The notes: a model not told the origin generated them from the sequence alone. A stretch of DNA of 64,000 nt from Sphingomonas sp. Y38-1Y (GCF_032391395.1 NZ_CP135916.1:3317001-3381000), one strand, 5' to 3'. Shown: positions 1 through 9,021, counted from the first letter of the stretch. Numbers and translations: made by a program.

Positions 1-1211
1 GACAGCTCGGCGCCGATCACCGGCTTGGCATCGGGCAGCGCGCGGGTGGCGACGCCGAACGCCGGCGCGATGGTCATGCTGGCGAGCTCGTCGACGACCT
101 GCGCCGCCTCTCCTGGCTGGCCGCACCACCAGGTGGCGATGTTGGGGAGCCGCAGCCCCTCCCCCGTCAGCCGTGTCGCAAGCGCGGGGAGGAATGCCGA
201 CAGCGCCGCCGACTCGATGACCGCGGCGCCGGGGGCGTTGGCGACGACGACATGGCCCGCCGCCATCGCGTCGATCAGCCCCGGCACGCCGATCGCCGAG
301 GTCGAATCGAACGCCAGCGGATCGAGCAACGTCGGGTCTGTCCGCCGCCACAGCCCGTCGACACGCTTCAGCCCGGCGATGGTGCGGACGTACAGCCGAT
401 CCTCGATCACCGCGAGGTCGGCACCCTCGACCAGCAGGAAGCCGAGATAGCGCGCCAGATGCGCCTGCTCGGCATAGCTCTGGTTGAGGCGACCGGGGGT
501 CATCAGCCCCAGCCGCGGTTCGGCGCGCCGGCATGCGGCGGCGATCCCGTCGCGCAGGCTGGCGAAGAAGGGCGCGTGCCGCTCGACGTTGAGCCGCGCC
601 TGGAGCCCACCCAGCGTGCGCGCAATCGCCAGCCGGTTCTCCAGCGCGTAACCCGCCCCGACCGGTCCGCGGACATGGTCCGCGAGCACACGCCACTCGC
701 CCGCCGGCCCGCGGCACAGGTCGACCGCGACGATGTTGAGGTGATTGCCGCCCGGCGGCACCAGCCCCTGCATCGGCCGCAGGAAATAGGGGCTGCCGGT
801 CACGACCGCGGCGGGAAGCAGCCCCTGCGCGACCAGCCGGCCGGGGCCGTAAAGATCGGCGACGATCGTCTCGAGCAGTTCGGCGCGCTGGACGACGCCG
901 CGGCGGATGCCGGCCCACTCGTCGCTGCCCAGCATCAGCGGCACGGGCGAGAGCGGCCAAGGCCGCTCGTCGCTGTCGCCGGCCACGCGGTAACCGGTGC
1001 CGATATCGTCGGCCTGCCGCTGTGCCCGTTCGCGCGCATCGTCCAGCGAGTCGCCCGCGCTTGCCGCCAGCTCCTCGAACACCACGCGCCACGGATGCTT
1101 GTCGGCGGCATCGACCATCACGTCGCCGCGCGTCCGCCCAGCGCCGTAAGCGGCGATCCAGCGGTCGGCGATCAGCCCCGCGTCGAACAAGCTGGCCGTG
1201 CGCGTCGCCAT
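1..1211 (-). CDS. Circularly permuted ATP-grasp type 2 protein, 3' end outside window
   Basis: This reading frame is open from the ATG at 1211 to the window edge, so about 403 N-terminal residues are visible and the C-terminus is missing. The translation starts MATRTASLFDAGLIADRW and contains segments typical of the DUF404/DUF407 circularly permuted ATP-grasp family, such as LMLGSDEWAGIRRGVVQRAE, a VADLYGPGRL block and an HLNIVAVDLCRGPAG block. Members are thought to be amide or peptide ligases. They are often followed by an alpha-E (DUF403) domain or gene and a transglutaminase-like gene, which would lie left of position 1. The substrate is unknown. The family assignment is from recognised motifs; the exact reaction is not inferable. 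Confidence 0.8.
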   Translation of the reverse strand, partial: MATRTASLFDAGLIADRWIAAYGAGRTRGDVMVDAADKHPWRVVFEELAASAGDSLDDARERAQRQADDIGTGYRVAGDSDERPWPLSPVPLMLGSDEWAGIRRGVVQRAELLETIVADLYGPGRLVAQGLLPAAVVTGSPYFLRPMQGLVPPGGNHLNIVAVDLCRGPAGEWRVLADHVRGPVGAGYALENRLAIARTLGGLQARLNVERHAPFFASLRDGIAAACRRAEPRLGLMTPGRLNQSYAEQAHLARYLGFLLVEGADLAVIEDRLYVRTIAGLKRVDGLWRRTDPTLLDPLAFDSTSAIGVPGLIDAMAAGHVVVANAPGAAVIESAALSAFLPALATRLTGEGLRLPNIATWWCGQPGEAAQVVDELASMTIAPAFGVATRALPDAKPVIGAEL

Positions 1212-1311
1212 GCGATTTCCATTGTCCCCGTCGCGCGCCTCTTTCCCGAAAGCGGCGGGGTACGCAATGGGGCGGGCAGGACCAATGAGGCCTACTCGAA
1301 CCCCGTTCGGG

Positions 1312-2064
1312 TCAGTTCCCGTCCGAAATCAGCGTGCCGCCATCGATCACCAGCGTGTGCCCGGTGACGAACCCACCCGCATCGCTCGCAAGGAACAGCG
1401 CCGCCGCGGCGACCTCCGCGGGCGTGCCGACGCGGCGAAGCGGCGTGAGGCCGAGCCGGCGCTCGCTGCGCTCCGGGCTCGACAGCACCGCGTCGGCCCA
1501 GTCGGTGGCGATCAGGCCCGGCGCGATCGCATTGGCGCGCACGCCGCGCGGCCCCCATTCGACCGCCAGGTTGCGGGCCAGCTGTGCCAGTGCCGCCTTG
1601 GTGATCCCATAGTGGCCGAGCGCGGCATTGCCGCGAAGCCCGGCGAGGCTGGAGAGCAGGACGATGCTGCCGCCTCCCCGCTCGGCCATCCGCGGGGCAA
1701 GGCGGCCGGTCAGGCGGATCGGGTGATCGAGATTGACGGCATAGAGCGCGGCGCGCGCGGCATCGCCCATCGCGTGCATCGGGCCGGGCGTGCCGGCGAT
1801 GCCCGCGTTGCAGACGAGAATGTCGACCGTCCCGGCGGCGTCGACGAGCCGGTCGGTCGCGCGCGGATCGGCAAGGTCCCCGACGAACGCGGTGCCGTCC
1901 AGCGCCTCGGCGACCGCCCGCACGCCCGGATCGCGATCGGCCAGGATCAGCGATGCGCCCGCCCCGGCGAACAGCCGCGCGATGGCAAGCCCGATGCCGC
2001 TCGCCGCGCCGGTGACGAGGGCGCGCCGGGCGTCGAGGCGGAAGGCGGCAAGCGCGTCAGTCAT
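1312..2064 (-). CDS. SDR family NAD(P)-dependent oxidoreductase
   Basis: A classical short-chain dehydrogenase/reductase of 250 residues, the usual length. The cofactor motif TGAASGIG lies at residues 18-25, CNAGIAG near 85-91, the catalytic Ser at about 138-139, and the Tyr-Lys pair in YGITK at 152-156. A C-terminal SDAGGFVTGHTLVIDGG motif is typical of the FabG/cyclohexanol-dehydrogenase branch. It is the last gene of a minus-strand operon that begins with a TonB receptor at 7879, and its ATG overlaps the stop of the epimerase gene by 8 bases. It probably oxidises or reduces a hydroxyl or ketone intermediate of that pathway. The substrate is unknown. Confidence 0.9.
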   Translation of the reverse strand: MTDALAAFRLDARRALVTGAASGIGLAIARLFAGAGASLILADRDPGVRAVAEALDGTAFVGDLADPRATDRLVDAAGTVDILVCNAGIAGTPGPMHAMGDAARAALYAVNLDHPIRLTGRLAPRMAERGGGSIVLLSSLAGLRGNAALGHYGITKAALAQLARNLAVEWGPRGVRANAIAPGLIATDWADAVLSSPERSERRLGLTPLRRVGTPAEVAAAALFLASDAGGFVTGHTLVIDGGTLISDGN

Positions 2065-2920
2065 AGGCCGCGGCGATCAATGCGGCGACCCCGGCATCCG
2101 CGCGGAACCCCAGTGCCTTGGCTCGCGGCGCCAGTAGCGTCGGATAGCTGCCGAACGCCGCACGCAGCCGCTCGTCTTCTTCGAAGGTGAAGTCGCCGCC
2201 CAGGGCGTCGGTCAACGTCCCGATCTCGACCCGAAGCGCCGGCAGCGTCACCGCGTCGCCTTCGCTGGCATCGCTCAGCAGTGCGTGGGCGAGATTGGCG
2301 GCGCACACCCGCGCCGACATCAGCCAGCTCGTCGCTTCCCGCGCGACGGGCACCGTGTACGCCTCGCCAGACCGCGCTGCGTGGAAGAGGTCGCTCAGGA
2401 ACGCCGAGCCGAACCCGCCCGCTCCCCGCGGCCGCGCGACGATGCCGGGCAGACGCAGCGCCATGCCGCCGACCGCGCCGCGCCGGACCGCATCGGCAAA
2501 GGCGAGCTCGACCATCCTTTTGTGCGTGCCATAGACGCTGGCGGGCCGCGGCTCGGTCGCGTCGTCGACCGGGTCCGGCAGCACGCCGCCGAACACCGCG
2601 ATCGAACTCGCCAGGATCAGCCGCCGACCGGCCATCCCCTCGATCAGCGCGAGCGGCAGGTCGAGATTGATCGTCCGCGACAGCGCCGGGTCGCGCTCGG
2701 CTGCGGCGCCGGGCAGCGCGGCGAGATGGATCAGCGCGTCGGCCTCGCACGCGCGCGCCAGTACGGCCGGGTCGGTCAGGTCGCCCGCGACGAACGGATG
2801 CGCGGGCGCCGCAGCAAAGGCGCGGTCGATAAGCAGCAACTCGCCCGCTTGCCGCGCGCCCAGCTCGCGCACTACCGCGCGGCCGACGAAGCCGTCCGCT
2901 CCGGTGACCGCGATCCGCAT
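2057..2920 (-). CDS. DenD-like NAD-dependent epimerase/dehydratase
   Basis: An extended SDR protein of 287 residues beginning MRIAVTGADGFVG, with the NAD-binding GADGFVG at 7-13, Ser105 and the Tyr130-Lys134 pair in YGTHK. The overall pattern resembles the D-erythronate dehydrogenase (DenD) family rather than sugar-nucleotide epimerases. I chose the ATG at 2920 because the motif begins immediately after it and because it overlaps the TGA of the upstream cupin gene. The gene overlaps the cupin gene by one base and the SDR gene by eight, so it is translationally coupled in the 7879-1312 operon. The role as a hydroxyacid dehydrogenase is an inference from family. Confidence 0.82.
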   Translation of the reverse strand: MRIAVTGADGFVGRAVVRELGARQAGELLLIDRAFAAAPAHPFVAGDLTDPAVLARACEADALIHLAALPGAAAERDPALSRTINLDLPLALIEGMAGRRLILASSIAVFGGVLPDPVDDATEPRPASVYGTHKRMVELAFADAVRRGAVGGMALRLPGIVARPRGAGGFGSAFLSDLFHAARSGEAYTVPVAREATSWLMSARVCAANLAHALLSDASEGDAVTLPALRVEIGTLTDALGGDFTFEEDERLRAAFGSYPTLLAPRAKALGFRADAGVAALIAAAYD

Positions 2921-3489
2921 CAGCGGCGAAGGTCGGGCGCGTACTCGCCGTCGACAAGCACGAAGGCGACGCGGCAATTGGCGTCGGACCGGTTCGACCA
3001 GCCATGATTGGTCCCGCGCTGGACGACGATGTCGCCCGCGCGCACCACCGTCTCACCCTCGTCCATGATGAGGGTCAGTTCGCCTTCCAGGACGATGCCG
3101 TAATCGATGGTTTCGGTGCGGTGCATCAGTGCGTGGCGGGCAGGGCCGTCGCCATGCCCCGCCGCCTCGACCGCGCCGATCTCCGCGAAGTGCGCGCGCG
3201 CCGCCTCGGGCGACATCGTCCGGATCTCGTCACCCTCCGGCGGGATGTCGAGCACGCGCAGCCGCGTACCGCGCGGTGGGGGCGCAAGCGTCAGCGTGGT
3301 CTCGTCCGGCTCACTTGCCGCGTCGATCGGCGCGGGCGTGTCGTAGGTGCTCCATACCTCGTGGAACAGGGGGCCGATCGCACCGCCGACGCGCCGGACG
3401 AAGGCGACGGGCGCGTCGGACTGGATGATCGCGCGGCCGTCGGCGTCATGGCCGGTGACGATGCGGCGGACGGGGCGATGGTCCGTCAT
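2920..3489 (-). CDS. Cupin-domain protein
   Basis: 189 residues, starting MTDHRPVRRIVTG. The C-terminal half carries a single cupin barrel. Motif 1 is around HRTETIDYGIVLEGEL, and motif 2 is GDIVVQRGTNHGWSN, close to the G-x5-P-x-G-x2-H-x3-N consensus but with Gln in place of Pro. The N-terminal half has a segment VRRVGGAIGPLFHEVWST that is not part of the barrel. Start and stop overlap the neighbours in TGATG-type junctions, which argues for translational coupling. It could be a metal-dependent dioxygenase, isomerase or decarboxylase of the pathway, or a non-catalytic small-molecule binder; the sequence does not decide. Confidence 0.8.
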   Translation of the reverse strand: MTDHRPVRRIVTGHDADGRAIIQSDAPVAFVRRVGGAIGPLFHEVWSTYDTPAPIDAASEPDETTLTLAPPPRGTRLRVLDIPPEGDEIRTMSPEAARAHFAEIGAVEAAGHGDGPARHALMHRTETIDYGIVLEGELTLIMDEGETVVRAGDIVVQRGTNHGWSNRSDANCRVAFVLVDGEYAPDLRR

Positions 3490-4604
3490 CAGATCGGCTT
3501 GGCCACGACGCCGAACATCTCGTGGGTCGCCCTGGCATTGTCGACCGCCGGCCCCTTGCCGATCTGGCCCATGCAGATGGCGAGGCTCTGGCGCACGATA
3601 TAGGCGCAGCGATCGAAGCGCCGGTCGCGATAGGCGGTCAGCGCCGCCTCCAGATCGTCGCCCTTCGTCAGCTCGTCGGCGAGCACCAGGCTGTCCTCGA
3701 TCGCCATCCCCGCGCCCTGCCCCAGATGCGGCGTCGTCGCATGGACCGCGTCGCCGATCAGCACGACGCGCCCCTTGTGCCACGGCCCTTCGAGCAGCAG
3801 CCCTTCGAGCGGGCGATAGACGACGGCGTCGTCGTCGGTGATGTGCTCGGCCAGGTCGCGGATCGCAGGCGCGCAATTCTGGAGCTTGCCGCGCATCGCC
3901 GCCGCCAGTCCCTCGCGCGGGTACCACGGGTTCCCCGGCTCGGGCGTGGTCGCGTACATGTACATGAGCTCGCGCGTCATCGGCACCAGCCCCACCCCGG
4001 TCGGCCCGTTATAGGCGTGCATCGCGTCGAGGTCCGCGGGCCGCGGCAGGTTGTAGCGCCACACCGACTGGCCGGTGAACTCAGGGCTCGGCGCATTGGG
4101 CAGGATCGCCGCGCGCGTCTGCGAATAGACGCCGTCGGCGCCGATGACGAGATCGAAGCGGCCGGTCGTCCCGTCCGAGAAGGTGACGTCGACGCCCTTC
4201 CCGTCGTCCTCGAACGCGTTCGCGGTCACGCCCAGCCGCACCTCGGCCCCGCTCGCGATCGTGCGGTCGCCCAGCACCTTGTGCAGCGCCGGGCGCGGCA
4301 CGCCCATGCTGGCGGGATAGCCTTCGACCAGCCGCGGCACCGGCACGCGCGCGACGCGGGTGCCATCCGGCGTATAGATCTCGACCGCATCGAAGCCGAC
4401 GCCGGCAGCGAGATACTCGTCGATCAGGTCGAGTTCGGCCATCGCGCGGATGACGTTCGACTGCTGGATGATCCCGACGCCGTACACCGACCAGTCCGGA
4501 TCGCGCTCGATCACGGTGACGCGGTGGCCCTTGGCGCGCAGCGCGATGGCGGAGGTCAGCCCGCCAATGCCGCCGCCGATGACGAGGATGTTGAGGTCTT
4601 GCAT
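3489..4604 (-). CDS. Class A flavoprotein aromatic monooxygenase
   Basis: An FAD-dependent monooxygenase of 371 residues. It has the GGGIGG dinucleotide motif at 10-15, GADGVYS at 155-161 (DG motif) and GDAVHATTPHLGQGAGMA at about 284-301 (GD motif). This is the layout of salicylate hydroxylase, 6-hydroxynicotinate 3-monooxygenase and related single-component ring hydroxylases that use NAD(P)H and O2. It acts in the cytoplasm. It sits between a secreted hydrolase gene and a cupin gene in the 7879-1312 operon, so it is the likely ring-activating step of that pathway. The substrate is not identifiable from sequence alone. Confidence 0.9.
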   Translation of the reverse strand: MQDLNILVIGGGIGGLTSAIALRAKGHRVTVIERDPDWSVYGVGIIQQSNVIRAMAELDLIDEYLAAGVGFDAVEIYTPDGTRVARVPVPRLVEGYPASMGVPRPALHKVLGDRTIASGAEVRLGVTANAFEDDGKGVDVTFSDGTTGRFDLVIGADGVYSQTRAAILPNAPSPEFTGQSVWRYNLPRPADLDAMHAYNGPTGVGLVPMTRELMYMYATTPEPGNPWYPREGLAAAMRGKLQNCAPAIRDLAEHITDDDAVVYRPLEGLLLEGPWHKGRVVLIGDAVHATTPHLGQGAGMAIEDSLVLADELTKGDDLEAALTAYRDRRFDRCAYIVRQSLAICMGQIGKGPAVDNARATHEMFGVVAKPI

Positions 4605-4613
4605 GTTGGCCCT

Positions 4614-5549
4614 TCAGAACCGGTCGAGGTCGTTGGCGAGCGCGATCGTGCCGCCGAAGCGGGCGCGGATGCGCGCGGTATAGTCGGCGAGGCGGGCAGG
4701 ATCGCTGCCGCCCGCGAAATGCGTGACCGTCACCGCTTTCACCCCCGCATCGGCGGCGAGCGCGCCGACCGCGTCGGGCGTCAGGTGGTGGGTCGAGAGA
4801 TGCTGCGTCAGCTTGGCCCTGGCCGGTGCGGGCATGGCCGGCGAATTGCGCGCGACGGCCGCCAGCGTGAGGTCAAGGTCGATCATCTCGCTGACCAGCA
4901 GGTCGGCGCCCTTTGCCAGCGCCGCGACCGCGGGGCTCGGCCCGGTGTCGCCGGTATAGACGATCGAGCGCCCGGGCAGGTCAAAGCGATAGGAAAGCGA
5001 CTTGAACGCGCGGTCGTCGGCGCTGCCGGGCGCGAAGTCGTAATGCGTGTTCTGCGCGGTGCGGACGGTCATGTCGCCGACGCGGAGGCTCGCCCCGCCC
5101 TTGATCTCGACGACGCGGACGATGCTTTCGGGCGCGGGCCAGCGCTGGCCGGGAATGCCGTAACCCGCAACCGCGGCAGGGCGCAGCGAGGCGGTGATGC
5201 CATCGACCAGCGCCTGGGTGCCCGGCGGGCCATAGACGGTCAGCACCTCGCGAACGTCGGTTTGGTCGCGCAGGCCGATCAGCGCGGCGAGCCCGCCGGT
5301 ATGATCGACATGCAGGTGGCTGAGGAACACCGCCTTCACCTGCGGCAGCCGGTAGCCCGCCTTGGCGAGCTGCTGTGCCGCCCCGTCGCCGACGTCGACC
5401 AGATAGACGTCGCGCCCGCGCACCAGTGCGTTGGCCGGTTGCGCGCGCTCCGGCGCCGCCACCGGCCCGCCCATCGTGCCGAGCGTGATCCAGCCATCGG
5501 CGGGGGCGGCCTGCACCCCCGCGATCAGCGCCAGCGCGAGCGGGAGCAT
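4614..5549 (-). CDS. Secreted metallo-beta-lactamase-fold hydrolase
   Basis: 311 residues with an N-terminal hydrophobic signal segment (MLPLALALIAGVQA) followed by an MBL-fold domain. The zinc motif HLHVDH is at 78-83, with further metal-site candidates in NTHYD, YTGDTGPS and a C-terminal THFAGG. The profile resembles arylsulfatase/ribonuclease-Z-like MBL hydrolases rather than beta-lactamases. The start at 5549 overlaps the stop of the TonB receptor gene by one base. A periplasmic hydrolase directly after an outer-membrane receptor suggests it trims an ester, lactone or sulfate from the imported compound before it enters the cytoplasm. That role is inferred from context. Confidence 0.85.
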   Translation of the reverse strand: MLPLALALIAGVQAAPADGWITLGTMGGPVAAPERAQPANALVRGRDVYLVDVGDGAAQQLAKAGYRLPQVKAVFLSHLHVDHTGGLAALIGLRDQTDVREVLTVYGPPGTQALVDGITASLRPAAVAGYGIPGQRWPAPESIVRVVEIKGGASLRVGDMTVRTAQNTHYDFAPGSADDRAFKSLSYRFDLPGRSIVYTGDTGPSPAVAALAKGADLLVSEMIDLDLTLAAVARNSPAMPAPARAKLTQHLSTHHLTPDAVGALAADAGVKAVTVTHFAGGSDPARLADYTARIRARFGGTIALANDLDRF

Positions 5550-7879
5550 CAGAAGTCGAAACCCATGCGCACGCCATAGGTCCGCGGCGGGCGCAGCGTG
5601 CCGACGGGGAAGTCGAGGATCGGCCGCGCCCCCGCGCGCGCCAGCACCTCGGCATCCTCGATATTGTTGACGAATCCCGTCAGGCTCCAGCCCTCGGCGC
5701 GCAGCGTCAGGAACGCGTCGGACATCATGAAGCCGTCCTGGCGGAACTCGGGCCGGTAGTTGGCGTCGAGGAAGCGGCTCGTCTCGATGTTGGTGCGCAC
5801 CCCGGCGACGAGGTCGAACTGGCCGCCCAGCGGGAAGGTCCGCTCATAGCCCAGGTTGAACGACCATTCGGGCGAGTTGACCGTCGGCCGGCCCGAACAG
5901 TCGATGTCATAGAACCGCGCGCCGTTGATCCCCGGATTGGCCGCGCGACTGCCGAGCGTGGTGCACCCCGTCGCCACCGGCGCGCCGGTGGGGGAGAAAT
6001 TGGCGGTGGTCAGCTCGTCATAGCGGCCGTTCAGATACTGGGCGACGGCACTGAACAGGTCGTTGCGGCTGGGCGCGAAGCGCAGCTCGACCTCGCCGCC
6101 ATAGATGCGCGACTTGCCCGCATTGACGGTGATCGACCCCTGCGCGATCAGCCCGTTGCCGGTCGGCACACCGCCGACATAGGTGATCTGCTGGTCCTTA
6201 TAATCCCAGTAGAACGCCTCGACATTCAGTTGCAGCTTGTTGCCGAAGAAGCGGTTCTTGGCGCCGGCGGTGTACGCGGTCAGCGTTTCCGGCGCGAAGG
6301 TGTTGTTGGGCGGTTGCGCGACGAAGAAGCCGCCCGATTTGAAGCCGGTCGCGACGTTGGCGTAAAGGAGCGAGGCCGGGCCGGCGTCGAACTCGACCCC
6401 CGCCTTCCACGTGAACTTCTCGAAGGTGAGCGAGCCGGTGAACGGCGCGCTCAGCGGCGGCTCGATGGGCCCGGGCAGGCCGCCCGACGCGGTCGAGGTG
6501 CGCTGGCGCTTGTCCTCTCGCGTATATCGACCGCCCGCCACCAGGCGGAAGCCGTCGGCCACGTCGAAGGTGAGCTGGCCGAACCCGGCGATGCTCTCGG
6601 TTCGAAGGTTGGGCGTGAACCGGGTGGTCGAGATGTTGCCCTGGCGGAAGAAGTTCACCGCGCGCTGCTTCTCGTCGAAGAAGAAGGCCCCGACGACGTA
6701 GCGGAGGCGCTGGTCGTCGTTCGACGCCAGCCGCGCCTCGACCGACATCTGCTCGGAAAGGTCGGTGATGTCGCCGCGGAAGCCCGGCAGATAGGTGCGG
6801 AAATTGACGTCCGACTTGCGCCACGCCGGGATGACGGTGAGCTTGCCGAAGCCGAGATCGCCCTCGACCGTCGCCGACAGGCCATAGAACTGGTTGTCGA
6901 GGAAGCCGTCGCTCCCTGCCTGCGCGACGCAGCCCGACCGAACGAAGCCGCCCTGCCCGCCGCAGAAGGGTGGCGCGAAGATGCCGGCCGCGAACCCGGC
7001 GATCGCAGCCTGGGCGCGCGGGTCGGACACGCTGACGCGGTCCTCTAGCGGCGGCGCGTTGAGGCCGGCATAGGGAAGCAGGACCGCGCCCGCGCCCTTG
7101 CCATGCTGGTTGTAATAGTCGCCGACGATCGTCATCGACCACAAGTCCGACGGCCGGATCAGCAGCGACGCGCGCACCGCCTCGCCCCGCTCGTCGTCAT
7201 AACCGTCGCTGATGTATCCGTCGCGGTCGACCACCTGCCCCGCGACGCGCAGCGCGATCGTATCGCCCAGCGGCAGGTTGATCGCGCCCGACGCCTTCTT
7301 GGCATCGTAGTTGCCGTATTCGAGCAGCCCCTCGACCCCGAACTTGCCGAGCTCGGGCTTGCGCGGCAGCACGTTGATCGCGCCGCCGGTGGCGTTGCGG
7401 CCATAGAGCGTGCCCTGCGGCCCCTTGACCACCTCGACCCGCTCCAGGTCGTAGAACACGCCTGCGGGGGCGGTCGGGCGGCCGACATAGACGCCGTTGA
7501 AGTTGAACGCGACCGCGTTCTCCGAGAAGGAGTTCTGCGAATTGGTGCCGACGCCGCGCAGGAAGAAGCTGGTCGTGCCGCCCGTCGGCTGGACGACGAG
7601 CGCGGGGACGAGCTTGCCGAGGTTCGCGGTCTCGGTGATGCCGGCATTGGCGAGCGCATCGCCGGTGACGGCGGTGACCGCGACAGCGGCGCGCTGGAGT
7701 GATTCCGATCGGCGCTGTGCAGTGACGATGATGTCGCCCAGCCCGTCTTCCTGCGGCGTGCCGTCCGCCGCTGCATCGGCGGGGTCGGCGGGCGCCGAGT
7801 TGGTGACTTCCTGCGCCAGCGCCGGCTGTGCGATCAGGGCCAGGGCCATCGCCGTACCGAGCGTGAGTGTTTTTCGCAT
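5549..7879 (-). CDS. TonB-dependent outer-membrane receptor
   Basis: 776 residues from the ATG at 7879. There is a signal peptide (MRKTLTLGTAMALALIAQPALAQ), then an acidic linker, a TonB box (DIIVTAQRR), a plug domain and a long beta-barrel ending in aromatic residue Phe (GVRMGFDF). I rejected the longer frame upstream because it would bury the signal peptide behind 34 residues. Receptors of this type in sphingomonads import plant- or lignin-derived compounds as well as siderophores. Because it leads an operon with a monooxygenase, cupin and dehydrogenases, an aromatic or glycosylated aromatic substrate is more likely here than iron. Transcription probably starts in the 7880-8004 gap under the divergent LysR regulator. 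Confidence 0.93.
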   Translation of the reverse strand: MRKTLTLGTAMALALIAQPALAQEVTNSAPADPADAAADGTPQEDGLGDIIVTAQRRSESLQRAAVAVTAVTGDALANAGITETANLGKLVPALVVQPTGGTTSFFLRGVGTNSQNSFSENAVAFNFNGVYVGRPTAPAGVFYDLERVEVVKGPQGTLYGRNATGGAINVLPRKPELGKFGVEGLLEYGNYDAKKASGAINLPLGDTIALRVAGQVVDRDGYISDGYDDERGEAVRASLLIRPSDLWSMTIVGDYYNQHGKGAGAVLLPYAGLNAPPLEDRVSVSDPRAQAAIAGFAAGIFAPPFCGGQGGFVRSGCVAQAGSDGFLDNQFYGLSATVEGDLGFGKLTVIPAWRKSDVNFRTYLPGFRGDITDLSEQMSVEARLASNDDQRLRYVVGAFFFDEKQRAVNFFRQGNISTTRFTPNLRTESIAGFGQLTFDVADGFRLVAGGRYTREDKRQRTSTASGGLPGPIEPPLSAPFTGSLTFEKFTWKAGVEFDAGPASLLYANVATGFKSGGFFVAQPPNNTFAPETLTAYTAGAKNRFFGNKLQLNVEAFYWDYKDQQITYVGGVPTGNGLIAQGSITVNAGKSRIYGGEVELRFAPSRNDLFSAVAQYLNGRYDELTTANFSPTGAPVATGCTTLGSRAANPGINGARFYDIDCSGRPTVNSPEWSFNLGYERTFPLGGQFDLVAGVRTNIETSRFLDANYRPEFRQDGFMMSDAFLTLRAEGWSLTGFVNNIEDAEVLARAGARPILDFPVGTLRPPRTYGVRMGFDF

Positions 7880-7950
7880 CCTGTCCTCCCGTGTGCGACC
7901 ACCCGATGCTTGCCGGGCGCGTTCAGGCATGGAGGATGGCGGAGCGTCAG

Positions 7951-7969
7951 CAATCGGTCTAACGCATTG
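7951..7969. promoter_or_regulatory. Possible LysR operator between the TonB receptor operon and lysR
   Basis: The 125-base divergent gap holds a short inverted repeat CAAT-N11-ATTG, which fits the T-N11-A pattern of LysR-type binding sites. It lies about 35 bases before the LysR ATG and about 70 bases before the receptor ATG. The arms are only four bases, so chance occurrence is possible. Confidence 0.3.
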
Positions 7970-8004
7970 TTCTGATCGCAACCCATAAGCGGGATCGATG
8001 GATC

Positions 8005-8907
8005 ATGCGGCTAAACCAATTCGACCTCAACCTCCTCGTCGCGTTCGACGTGCTCGTCGAGGAGCGGAACGTGACGCGGGCGGCGCGGCGGATGAACGTC
8101 ACGCAATCGGCGATGAGCGCGGCGCTCAAGCGCCTTCGCGAGGCGTTCGACGACGACATCCTTGTCCAGAACGGCCGCCGCATGCTGCCGACCTCCAACG
8201 CGCTGGTGCTGGCGCCGCAGGTCTCTGCCGCGATCCTGGAGCTGCGCAGCATCCTGTCGACGGGGATGGCATTCGAGCCCGGCCAGTCGAAGCGCGTGTT
8301 CCGGCTGATCGCGTCGGACTATATCACCACCGTGCTGATCTCGCCGCTGCTCCCCCGGCTGGAGGCGGAGGCACCGGGCATCCGCCTCGACATCACGCTC
8401 CCGCGCAGCAACATCGGCGCGATGCTGGAGCATGGCGAGATCGACCTCCTCATCTCGCCCGAGACGTTCCTGGAGGCGGACCATCCGCGCGAGCTGATGT
8501 TCGAGGAACGGCACGTCGTCGTCGGCTGCGCGCGCAACCCGGTGTTCGCGCGGGCGATGACGGAGGCGGACTTCTATGGCTGCGGCCATGTCGCGGTCAG
8601 CGTGTCGCGCGACGGCACCTTCATCGAGAACTGGATGCGTCAGCGCGGCGACGGGCGGCGGATCGAGGTGCTGTGCGCCTCCTTCATCCAGGCGCCGTGG
8701 ATGCTGCCGGGCACGCAGCGGCTGGCGCTGATGCACGAGCGGCTGGCGCGGGTGATGGCGCCGGGTCTCGGCCTCGCCATCGCCGAGCCGCCGATCGAGC
8801 TGCCGGTGATGCGCGAGATGATGCAGCACCACCGCGCGCGCTCGACCGACCGGGGGCTGGCGTGGCTACGCCAGCGGATCGCCGAGCAGGCGCGGTTGGG
8901 TTCGTGA
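8005..8907 (+). CDS. LysR-type regulator, NodD/NahR-like
   Basis: 300 residues. The N-terminus FDLNLLVAFDVLVEERNVTR followed by ARRMNVTQSAMSAALKRL is the winged helix-turn-helix of the NodD/NahR/LinR branch, and the remainder (from about residue 90) is the periplasmic-binding-protein-like effector domain. It is transcribed away from the TonB receptor operon (7879-1312), the usual geometry for a regulator that controls its divergent neighbour. It is clearly paralogous to the LysR at 12913: both share the same N-terminal motifs and a matching SFRLIASDYI/SFRIMASDYI-like block. NodD/NahR relatives respond to aromatic ligands such as flavonoids or salicylate; the ligand here is unknown. Confidence 0.93.
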   Translation: MRLNQFDLNLLVAFDVLVEERNVTRAARRMNVTQSAMSAALKRLREAFDDDILVQNGRRMLPTSNALVLAPQVSAAILELRSILSTGMAFEPGQSKRVFRLIASDYITTVLISPLLPRLEAEAPGIRLDITLPRSNIGAMLEHGEIDLLISPETFLEADHPRELMFEERHVVVGCARNPVFARAMTEADFYGCGHVAVSVSRDGTFIENWMRQRGDGRRIEVLCASFIQAPWMLPGTQRLALMHERLARVMAPGLGLAIAEPPIELPVMREMMQHHRARSTDRGLAWLRQRIAEQARLGS

Positions 8908-8918
8908 TCCGGGAGTAG

Positions 8919-9016
8919 AAAGCGGGATCCCGGATCAAGTCCGAGATGACGTGACGGAGGACGGGCTACGCTCCGCCAATTTCGTCACCCCGGACTTGAT
9001 CCGGGGTCCCGCTTCT
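8919..9016. repeat. Palindromic intergenic repeat, family A
   Basis: Two inverted arms, AGCGGGATCCCGGATCAAGT at the left and the matching ACTTGATCCGGGGTCCCGCT at the right, each ending in a GTCA/TGACG flank, with about 31 bases between. The left arm has a few mismatches. It lies between the convergent ends of lysR and the fumarylacetoacetase-family gene and could also act as a transcription stop. Similar copies occur at least eight more times in the window. Confidence 0.9.
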
Positions 9017-9021
9017 TTCCT

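Noticed and set aside
252..1367. A 371-codon plus-strand frame at the left edge.
   Set aside because: It lies opposite the ATP-grasp gene, whose minus-strand translation has family motifs from the ATG at 1211 to the window edge.
3522..5579. A 685-codon plus-strand open frame across the monooxygenase and MBL-hydrolase genes.
   Set aside because: It is antisense to two genes with clear catalytic motifs, has a composition dominated by Arg/Asp/Gly from GC-rich codon shadows, and matches no family.
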